DNA of 64,000 nucleotides from NCBI RefSeq assembly GCF_014884965.1, contig NZ_JABTBO010000009.1, positions 1-64,000 on the forward strand. Reading direction: 5' to 3'. Below are positions 58,055 through 64,000 of the stretch, one piece after another. A program made the translations under genes and the position numbers. The notes beneath the pieces are model-generated. The model did no database searches. It saw only the letters and a list, made by a program, of their open reading frames with translations, and was not told where the DNA came from. This DNA comes from Spirabiliibacterium mucosae (lineage in GTDB: Bacteria; Pseudomonadota; Gammaproteobacteria; Enterobacterales; Pasteurellaceae). The first letter of the stretch is position 1; each line of letters begins with the position of its first letter.

Positions 58055-59386
58055 TTAAAGTTGTTGGTAGACTTTCAGGGCGTAGGAGTCCGACATGCCG
58101 GCGATGTAGTCGCAGATGATGCGGTGTTTATCATTATCTTGCGCGGCTCGCCAGCGGTTGGCGGTGTTGGTGGGCAGCAGGCGCTCGGGGTCGGAGGCGA
58201 AAATTTGGAACAGTTCGGTCAAAATGCGTTGGCCTTTGTATTCAATGCGCTGGGTGTTGACGTGGCGGATAACGTAATCACGCACGAAAATTTTGAAAAT
58301 TTGCAACACCTCAATCACCTCTGCGGGCAGTTCTGCATTGAAACGCAAAAGTGCGGTTTGAAAAGGCGCTTGCACCTTCCAGCGCACGGCGGTGATGAAA
58401 AAATTCACCAAGGCACCAATGGCATTTTTGCGCTCAAAATGCAAGTTAGAAAAGAGATTTTCGGTCAGTTGATCAATGTGTTCACGAATCCATTGCGAAT
58501 GGCACTGTTTGAGCTGGGTGAGCGCCTGTTGCCAGTGCTGGAGGTTGACCATGCCCACCACGATGGCGTCTTCCAAATCGTGCACCGCGTAGGCGATGTC
58601 GTCCGCCAGCTCCATAATCGAGCAATCGAGGGATTTATACAGCGTTTTCACCGTTTGCTCGGCACTCTCACGCGGCTGGGTGCGACAAAACTCTTGCCGT
58701 TCTTCGTCACTCAACGGGCTGAGCACCCAATCAAAAATCACCTTATCATCACGGAAAATGCCTTTGCCTGGCCGCCATTGGCCCATGTTGATATAACGCG
58801 GGTCACGCACCGTTTGCGCGGGCAGCTGGGCATATTGCGGGGAGGATTCATCTAAAATGGTGGGGTATTTCACCACGCCGAGCAGGGTGCGGCGCGTGAG
58901 GTTCATGCCCGCACTTTGGGTGTAGGGCTCCAGCTTGGTTAAAATCCGAAACGTTTGCGCATTGCCCTCAAAGCCGCCGTGCTGGCACATCATATAATTG
59001 AGCGCCACCTCGCCACCGTGGCCAAACGGCGGGTGGCCGATGTCGTGAGCAAAACAGAGCGATTCCACCAGCGAAATAGACGGCAGCGCCGCTTTGGCTT
59101 GCACGGCGAGGGTGTCATCGCCGAGTTGGGCAAGCACATTGCGCTGCTTGAGCTGCATGCGCAGGCTGCTGCCAATTTGTGCCACCTCGAGCGAGTGCGT
59201 CAGCCGAGTGCGATAAAAATCATTCTCGCCCACGGCGTGGATTTGGGTTTTGGCCTGCAGGCAGCGAAACGCCGCCGAGTGCAACAGCCGCCCGCGGTCG
59301 CGCTGAAATGGTGAGCGGTAGTCATTGTCGCGTGCGTTGTCTGATTGCAGCCGAGCTGCCCATGGTTGTTGCAAAAGCTGCTGCAT
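58055..59386 (-). CDS. dgt: Deoxyguanosinetriphosphate triphosphohydrolase-like protein
   Basis: HD-domain dNTPase, 443 residues. HD motifs: [15 protein letters not shown] (His, about residue 65), [16 protein letters not shown] (His-Asp, about 112-127), and the C-terminal [15 protein letters not shown] (Asp). N-terminal [21 protein letters not shown] is typical of the subgroup. Hydrolyses dGTP or other dNTPs to nucleoside and triphosphate, affecting dNTP pools. Terminator on its own strand not evident. Confidence 0.92.
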   Translation of the reverse strand: MQQLLQQPWAARLQSDNARDNDYRSPFQRDRGRLLHSAAFRCLQAKTQIHAVGENDFYRTRLTHSLEVAQIGSSLRMQLKQRNVLAQLGDDTLAVQAKAALPSISLVESLCFAHDIGHPPFGHGGEVALNYMMCQHGGFEGNAQTFRILTKLEPYTQSAGMNLTRRTLLGVVKYPTILDESSPQYAQLPAQTVRDPRYINMGQWRPGKGIFRDDKVIFDWVLSPLSDEERQEFCRTQPRESAEQTVKTLYKSLDCSIMELADDIAYAVHDLEDAIVVGMVNLQHWQQALTQLKQCHSQWIREHIDQLTENLFSNLHFERKNAIGALVNFFITAVRWKVQAPFQTALLRFNAELPAEVIEVLQIFKIFVRDYVIRHVNTQRIEYKGQRILTELFQIFASDPERLLPTNTANRWRAAQDNDKHRIICDYIAGMSDSYALKVYQQL

Positions 59387-59493
59387 AGCCTGCCCTTATC
59401 CCTATGAAATAAAGTGAAATTATAACCCGAATTGGCTCAAATTCAATCAGATTGCTTGCAAGGCTGGGCGCAAAAGACTAAAATTGCCGCCCC

Positions 59494-59514
59494 CTATACC
59501 GCACTTTGGTATAG
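59494..59514. repeat. Uptake sequence in a hairpin loop before trhP
   Basis: CTATACC (59494-59500) and GGTATAG (59508-59514) enclose the core of an uptake sequence; it lies 27 bp before the trhP start. Confidence 0.6.
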
Positions 59515-59541
59515 CCTGACCTGACATCAGAAGAGACCATT

Positions 59542-60909
59542 ATGACAACACACAAACCCGAGCTGCTCTCGCCGGCCGGCTCGCTGAAAAATATGCGCTA
59601 TGCCTTTGCCTACGGCGCCGATGCCGTTTATGCCGGCCAGCCGCGCTATAGCCTGCGGGTGCGCAACAACGAATTCAACCACGCCAATCTCAAAATTGGG
59701 ATTGATGAAGCCCACGCGCTGGGTAAAAAGTTTTATGTGGTGGTCAACATCGCGCCGCACAATTCCAAGCTGAAAACCTTTATCCGCGACCTCACGCCAG
59801 TGGTCGAGATGCAGCCAGACGCACTGATTATGTCGGACCCTGGCCTGATTATGCTGGTGCGTGAGCATTTCCCTGATATGCCGATTCATCTTTCCGTGCA
59901 AGCCAACGCGGTGAACTGGGCGAGTGTGAAATTTTGGCAGCAAATGGGGCTGACCCGCGTGATTTTATCGCGCGAGCTCTCGCTCGACGAAATTGCCGAA
60001 ATCCGCGCGCAAGTGCCAGAAATGGAGCTTGAAGTGTTTGTTCATGGTGCGCTGTGCATGGCCTATTCTGGCCGTTGCTTGCTCTCGGGCTACATCAATA
60101 AACGCGACCCTAACCAAGGCACTTGCACCAACGCCTGCCGCTGGGAATATAACGTGAAAGAAGGGCAAGAAAATGAGCTCGGTGAGATTGTCGATCCCTC
60201 ACAACGCATTGACGTGAAAAACGTGGCACCAACCCTGGGCGAAGGCGCGAGCACCGATAAAGTTTTCTTGCTGACTGAAGCGCAACGCCCTGATGAAGAG
60301 ATGACCGCGTTTGAAGACGAGCACGGCACCTACATCATGAACTCGAAAGACCTGCGCGCCGTGCAACACGTGGAGCGCCTGACCGCACTTGGTGTTCATT
60401 CGCTCAAAATTGAAGGGCGCACCAAATCGTTTTATTACTGCGCGCGCACCGCGCAAGTGTATCGCAAAGCGATTGATGATGCCGCCGCTGGCAAGCCGTT
60501 TGACGAAAGCTTGATGACCACGCTTGAATCCCTCGCCCACCGCGGCTACACCGAGGGCTTTTTGCGCCGCCACACCCATGATGAATACCAAAATTATGAC
60601 TACGGCTATTCCATCTCCGATAAGCAACAATTTGTGGGCGAATTCACAGGCGTGCGCAAAGGCAACCTCGCTGAAGTGGCGGTGAAAAACAAATTTTTGC
60701 TCGGCGACGAGGTGGAAATGATGACGCCGCAAGGCAACATCGTGTTCAAAATCGACTCCATGATTAACCGCAAAGGTGAAGCTGTGGAGGCCGCGCTCGG
60801 CGACGGCCACTTTGTCTTTTTGGCCGTGCCCGACGATGTTGAGTTGAACTACGCACTGCTGATGCGCAATTTGGTCAACACCAACACCCGCAACCCACAC
60901 AATAAATAA
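59542..60909 (+). CDS. trhP: tRNA hydroxylation protein TrhP (YegQ, U32 family)
   Basis: 455-residue member of the U32 peptidase-like family; in E. coli TrhP is required for 5-hydroxylation of U34 in tRNA under most conditions. N-terminal LLSPAGSLKNMRYAFAYGADAVYAG, conserved cysteines in HGALCMAYSGRCLLSGYINK and TCTNACRWEY (about residues 170-200) expected to hold an Fe-S cluster, and SLKIEGRTKSFYYCARTA. Ends at a paired uptake sequence. The older name collagenase-like protease is not supported for this subgroup. Confidence 0.92.
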   Translation: MTTHKPELLSPAGSLKNMRYAFAYGADAVYAGQPRYSLRVRNNEFNHANLKIGIDEAHALGKKFYVVVNIAPHNSKLKTFIRDLTPVVEMQPDALIMSDPGLIMLVREHFPDMPIHLSVQANAVNWASVKFWQQMGLTRVILSRELSLDEIAEIRAQVPEMELEVFVHGALCMAYSGRCLLSGYINKRDPNQGTCTNACRWEYNVKEGQENELGEIVDPSQRIDVKNVAPTLGEGASTDKVFLLTEAQRPDEEMTAFEDEHGTYIMNSKDLRAVQHVERLTALGVHSLKIEGRTKSFYYCARTAQVYRKAIDDAAAGKPFDESLMTTLESLAHRGYTEGFLRRHTHDEYQNYDYGYSISDKQQFVGEFTGVRKGNLAEVAVKNKFLLGDEVEMMTPQGNIVFKIDSMINRKGEAVEAALGDGHFVFLAVPDDVELNYALLMRNLVNTNTRNPHNK

Positions 60910-60912
60910 TGC

Positions 60913-60936
60913 AAAGTGCGGTCAACCGCACTTTCC
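60913..60936 (+). terminator. trhP terminator, paired uptake sequences
   Basis: AAAGTGCGGT and ACCGCACTTT separated by 2 nt just after the trhP stop; the tail is only weakly T-rich. Confidence 0.55.
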
Positions 60937-60995
60937 TCCCCTAAAATGCCACCTGGCTCACACATCTGCGAAAAGGCCTTTTTCATTTTGTTGCA

Positions 60996-61025
60996 AATAT
61001 GTTAAAAATTAAGGGTTAACATATT
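60996..61025. promoter_or_regulatory. Perfect 10-bp inverted repeat, operator-like
   Basis: AATATGTTAA (60996-61005), 10-bp spacer, TTAACATATT (61016-61025). It ends one base before the AGGA ribosome binding site of the downstream transporter gene and follows a possible -35 TTGCAA (60991-60996). It is likely a regulator site for that transporter; the protein is unknown. Confidence 0.55.
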
Positions 61026-61036
61026 AGGACCGTTTT

Positions 61037-62431
61037 ATGACAACATCACCTTCAATTTGGCAACAACTTAAACCTTATTGCAGCGGCATCATTTTTGTGC
61101 TCGATGTGGCGCTGCTTTTCATTCTGATCAACACCCTGCCCTTCTCGCCGAGTGAAAACCGCGGGCTGGCGTTGCTGTGTTTTATCGGCATTTTATGGCT
61201 CACTGAGGCATTTAACATCACCGTCACCTCGCTGATGGTGCCGGTGGTGGCGATTTTGCTTGGGCTGATTAACACCAAAGCGGCACTGGCGCCCTTTGCC
61301 ACGCCAATTATTTTCATGTTTTTTGGTGGCTTTGTGCTCGCCGCCGTGCTGCGGCTGCAAGAGCTCGACAAGCTCATCGCGCACTACATTATTCGCCTCG
61401 CTGGCGGCAATTTGGCGCTGACAGTGGTCTATCTTTTCACTGTGACGGCCTTTTTATCGATGTGGATTAACAACACCGCCGTCGCGGCCATGATGCTGCC
61501 ACTGACACTGGGCCTGCTGCGGGATATTGACTACAAGCAGCACCGCTCGCTGTATATATTCATTTTATTGGGAATGGCGTTTAGCTCCAGCATTGGCGGC
61601 ATCGGCACCTTGATCGGCAGCGCGCCGAATGCCATTTTAGCCTCGCAGTTGGATATTTCCTTTGCTGAGTGGTTGAAATACGGCTTCCCGGTGATGATGT
61701 TGCTGATGCCTTCAATGATCATCGCGCTGTGGGTAATTTTACGGCCGAATTTTAATATTCAATTTCGCTTTGAGAGCGAAAAAGTGCCGCTTGATCGCCA
61801 AAAATGGCTGACGTTAATCATCTTTGGGATCACCGCATTGATTTTGGTGTTCAGCTCACTCATCAACCCTGTGCTGACGCAAGTGCTGAATCTAAGCGAA
61901 AAAATTCAAAGCTTCGACAGCATTATTGCACTTAGTGCGGTGGTGGCGCTCACGGCCAGTGGCGTTGCACGCTGGAGCGAGGTGCAAAAGCACGTGGAGT
62001 GGGGTGTGTTGTTGCTCTTTGGCGGCGGGTTAACCTTAAGCGTGGTGCTGAAAAGCTCAGGCGCGAGCCATATTTTGGCCGACACCATCGTGCAATTTAT
62101 CGGCAACAAGCACTGGCTGATGATCACCATTGTGTTGACGTGCTTTGTGATCTTTTTAACCGAATTCACCTCCAACACCGCCAGTGCCGCGTTATTAATG
62201 CCGATTTTCATCTCGGTGGCCGACAGCCTCAACGCCCCGCCTATCGCGCTGGCGGCGATCATTGCCTGCGGGGCCAGTTGCGCCTTTATGCTCCCGATTG
62301 CCACACCGCCGAACGCAATTGTCTATTCCACCGGCTACATCAAGCAGTCGGATATGGCCAAAGTGGGCATTTTGCTGAACGTGTTCTGTGTGTTGGTGAT
62401 TGGGCTGTTGGCTTACTATACTTGGCTGTAA
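61037..62431 (+). CDS. SLC13/DASS-family anion:sodium symporter
   Basis: 464-residue inner-membrane protein with about 12 membrane segments and two-fold repeat. Repeat signatures: WINNTAVAAMMLPL (about residue 140) and the matching EFTSNTASAALLMPIF (about 375), the SNT-type motif binding Na+ and carboxylate, and the C-terminal MLPIATPPNAIVYSTGYI. Members carry di- and tricarboxylates (succinate, malate, citrate, tartrate) or sulfate; the substrate is not decidable by eye. A perfect inverted repeat in front of the gene suggests specific regulation. Ends at a paired uptake-sequence terminator. Confidence 0.9.
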   Translation: MTTSPSIWQQLKPYCSGIIFVLDVALLFILINTLPFSPSENRGLALLCFIGILWLTEAFNITVTSLMVPVVAILLGLINTKAALAPFATPIIFMFFGGFVLAAVLRLQELDKLIAHYIIRLAGGNLALTVVYLFTVTAFLSMWINNTAVAAMMLPLTLGLLRDIDYKQHRSLYIFILLGMAFSSSIGGIGTLIGSAPNAILASQLDISFAEWLKYGFPVMMLLMPSMIIALWVILRPNFNIQFRFESEKVPLDRQKWLTLIIFGITALILVFSSLINPVLTQVLNLSEKIQSFDSIIALSAVVALTASGVARWSEVQKHVEWGVLLLFGGGLTLSVVLKSSGASHILADTIVQFIGNKHWLMITIVLTCFVIFLTEFTSNTASAALLMPIFISVADSLNAPPIALAAIIACGASCAFMLPIATPPNAIVYSTGYIKQSDMAKVGILLNVFCVLVIGLLAYYTWL

Positions 62432-62438
62432 AAAAACC

Positions 62439-62463
62439 AAAGTGCGGTCAACCGCACTTTGTA
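62439..62463. terminator. Convergent terminator, paired uptake sequences
   Basis: AAAGTGCGGT and ACCGCACTTT separated by 2 nt, between the convergent transporter and rnfH genes, with A-rich left and T-containing right flanks. Confidence 0.75.
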
Positions 62464-62470
62464 TTTGCCG

Positions 62471-62842
62471 TCAATCTTGAGGCTGGGCGTTGGCCTTATC
62501 AAGGCGCTTTTGTTCGCGTTTGAGCTCGCGCTCGCGGGCTTTCTCGGCCTCTTGCTCAAGGCGTTGCTGCTCGGCGCGTTTGCGGCGGATCTCTTTCGGG
62601 TCCGCCAGCAGTGGGCGGTAGATCTCAATGCGATCGCCGTCTTGCAGCACGTCAGTGAGCTTAGCTGGGCGGGCGAAGATGCCCACTTGATTTTTCCGCA
62701 GGTCAATGTCGTGAAACTGCGTCAAAATGCCCGAGCTGATGACCGCACTTTGAATCGTGGTGCCTGGCTCCACGGCATAATCCTGCAAAAAATACCGCTC
62801 AGGCAAGGCGTAGGCGATTTGGATACGAATTTTCTCAGCCAC
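62471..62842 (-). CDS. rnfH: RnfH family ubiquitin-like protein
   Basis: About 123 residues with a beta-grasp ubiquitin-like domain (KIRIQIAYALPERYFLQ, GILTQFHDIDLRKNQVGIF, LQDGDRIEIYRPLLADPKE) and a charged helical tail. The function is unclear; it is regularly paired with ratA. The GTG at 62842 is chosen: GAGG lies 6 nt before it inside ratA, whereas the ATG four codons upstream lacks a ribosome binding site. It overlaps the ratA end by 8 bp. Confidence 0.88.
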   Translation of the reverse strand: MAEKIRIQIAYALPERYFLQDYAVEPGTTIQSAVISSGILTQFHDIDLRKNQVGIFARPAKLTDVLQDGDRIEIYRPLLADPKEIRRKRAEQQRLEQEAEKARERELKREQKRLDKANAQPQD

Positions 62843-63269
62843 CGTACACCTCATTTGCGCGCTGCTTGAACGCGGCCACCATTTTTTGGGTCAGCTGTTC
62901 AAAAATCTTACCAAAGACTTTGCTGATTAAAAAGTTCGAAAATTCAAACTCCAGCTGCAAGCGGATGATGCACGAGCATTCATCCAGCGGATCAAAGCGC
63001 CACATGCCTTTTAAAAAGCGAAACGGCCCTTCAACCAGTTCGATCAAAATCTCGCGGTTGGGCTGCATCACGTTGTGGGTGGTGAACTGCTGGCTGATGC
63101 CCGCTTTGCTGATCACCAGCTCAGCGGTGAGCTCTTTTTCGCTGCGATTGAGGGTGTGCGCCCCCACGCAGCCGGGCAAAAAGTGCGGGTATTGCTCGTA
63201 GTCATTAACCAGTTGATACATCTGCTGCGCGCTAAAGCCGACCAGCGCAGATTGGTTCACAGAGGGCAT
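62835..63269 (-). CDS. ratA: RatA/Coq10-type START domain protein
   Basis: 144-residue SRPBCC fold (MPSVNQSALVGFSAQQMYQLVNDYEQYPHFLPGC start, GPFRFLKGMWRF in the middle). In E. coli RatA was described as a toxin blocking 70S formation; relatives (Coq10) bind quinones and aid respiration, which may be the ancestral role. AAGGAG-type site before the ATG. Coupled to rnfH. The pairing is housekeeping-like in gammaproteobacteria and should not be read as a mobile toxin-antitoxin system without test. Confidence 0.9.
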   Translation of the reverse strand: MPSVNQSALVGFSAQQMYQLVNDYEQYPHFLPGCVGAHTLNRSEKELTAELVISKAGISQQFTTHNVMQPNREILIELVEGPFRFLKGMWRFDPLDECSCIIRLQLEFEFSNFLISKVFGKIFEQLTQKMVAAFKQRANEVYGG

Positions 63270-63299
63270 GCCATTCTCCTTAGATCTTAGCTTTGCACG

Positions 63300-63796
63300 T
63301 CAAATAAAACAAAAGGCCGCATCACCGCCCCACTCTTTGGGGGCTTGGTGCAGCGCCCGCACTTTCGGGTGCTGCACCAGCCAGCGCGGGATTTGCTGCT
63401 TAAGGGCATAGGTGCCGTAGCCTGTCATGATGCTGGCACACGCGACATTTTCTTGCTCGCAGGCCAGCAGCAACGCGGCCAGCTCTTGCTTGGCTTGCTC
63501 GCGGGTCAGGCCATGCAAATCCAAAAACAACTCAGGCTCAAAATCCCCTCGGCGCAGTTGTTTGAGCAAGTGCGGTTGCTCGTTTTCACGGCGGTAGCGA
63601 ATGGTTTCGCCCTCTTCTAAGTGCGGTTCGTATTGGTCTGAAAAATAAATAAATTATCTTGCTTTTGGGCCTCTAACATGCGCTCGCGCTTTTTCAGTGT
63701 TTTGCGCACAGGCGCGCTGTGGGTGTCTTGGCGCAGTGCCTTGACCCCGCGCACTTGGCTGCGAAACAGCATGATGTCGTCTTCGTCTAAGCTCAT
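63300..63796 (-). pseudogene. smrB: Ribosome rescue endonuclease SmrB (frame broken at a T run)
   Basis: Smr-domain endonuclease that cleaves mRNA at collided ribosomes. The start ATG at 63796 opens MSLDEDDIMLFRSQVRGVKA; the Smr domain follows in another frame with LRRGDFEPELFLDLHGLT, IMTGYGTYALKQQIP and HQAPKEWGGDAAF. The A run at 63641-63645 needs a sixth A; the coding strand then reads NLFIFSDQYEPHLEEGE, as in relatives, giving 165 residues. Divergent from prmB, as in E. coli. Confidence 0.88.
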
Positions 63797-63902
63797 AATC
63801 GGTCTGTGTGCGTTGTAGCTAAAAAATCTATTTTATCACGCTAATGCCATAATGGCGAAAATGTGATATAACTATTGCTTAAAATAATTACAGAGGTACA
63901 CA

Positions 63903-64000
63903 ATGTCAGACGAAACCACATTCAATCAAGAACTCATTGAAGAAATGTCCGACGCGCCTGTTTATGAAGACTTGCGCAACATTCAAGACTACTTACGCTG
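63903..64000 (+). CDS. prmB: Ribosomal protein L3 glutamine methyltransferase PrmB (5' end only)
   Basis: Only 32 complete codons are visible, reading MSDETTFNQELIEEMSDAPV with LRNIQDYLR at the window edge. The last part resembles the start of E. coli PrmB (LQTIQDMLRW), and smrB-prmB divergence is conserved. No catalytic motif is in view, so the call rests on short similarity and position. Confidence 0.65.
   Translation, partial: MSDETTFNQELIEEMSDAPVYEDLRNIQDYLR

Noticed and set aside
62471..63269. ratA-rnfH as a mobile toxin-antitoxin system
   Set aside because: The pair is a conserved chromosomal unit of gammaproteobacteria with Coq10-like fold; no mobile context is present.

Overview
The window looks like chromosomal DNA from a member of the Pasteurellaceae. 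The 9-base DNA uptake signal sequence of the Haemophilus type (AAGTGCGGT, or ACCGCACTT on the other strand) recurs throughout, inside genes and between them. The protein sequences and several gene groups (dnaB-alr-pgi, mltA-tcdA-znuA, recB-recD without recC, rluC/rne divergent) match what I recall of Haemophilus influenzae and relatives. Base composition is near 50% GC by eye, higher than Haemophilus, so I do not name a genus.

Layout. 1-4380: hrpA (3' end outside the window) and uvrB, minus strand. 4381-4921: a cluster of DnaA boxes upstream of uvrB, at the place where E. coli carries DARS1, then tRNA-Asn. 5058-12020: a calcium/cation antiporter, ettA, an ElyC/YdcF-like protein, metF with a MetJ operator, an AI-2E family membrane protein, and ompA with a structured leader. 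12259-16709: ydiJ-menI-hemH operon. 16780-17679: an orphan AlpA-like regulator, tRNA-Leu and secG. 17776-25748: minus-strand cell wall and DNA genes (slt-trpR-mtgA-topB, then mltA-tcdA-znuA). 25987-33968: initiator tRNA, a cold shock protein, mpl, fbp, a hypothetical protein, pgi, alr, dnaB. 34074-38443: rne and divergent rluC. 38440-44867: ygjV-dsrE-recB-recD. 44931-48275: a CRP-linked TRAP transporter (dctP-dctQ-dctM) next to a KdgF-like cupin. 48423-52708: glnE and argA. 52709-53060: a hairpin-rich stretch that looks like a dispersed repeat. 53089-57500: an AT-rich torECAD-type operon for anaerobic N-oxide respiration with an FNR-type site. 57951-58039: a candidate small RNA gene with its own promoter and terminator. 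58055-64000: dgt, trhP, an SLC13-type transporter, rnfH, ratA, smrB and the first codons of prmB.

Two cross-cutting observations matter for any reader. First, seven genes (ettA, rluC, dctM, dctQ, torA, torE, smrB) have their frame broken at short A or T runs, and in every case lengthening the run by one base restores the family's expected protein. This looks more like consensus error in homopolymers than decay, so the genes are probably intact. Second, uptake sequences shape both proteins (repeated Ser-Ala-Val peptides, best seen in RNase E) and gene ends (inverted pairs that act as terminators).

No defence island, CRISPR array, complete prophage or insertion sequence was seen. The least explained elements are the ~55-nt small RNA near 58000, the DnaA-box cluster near 4720, the perfect inverted repeat in front of the SLC13-type transporter and the repeat-like block at 52709-53060.
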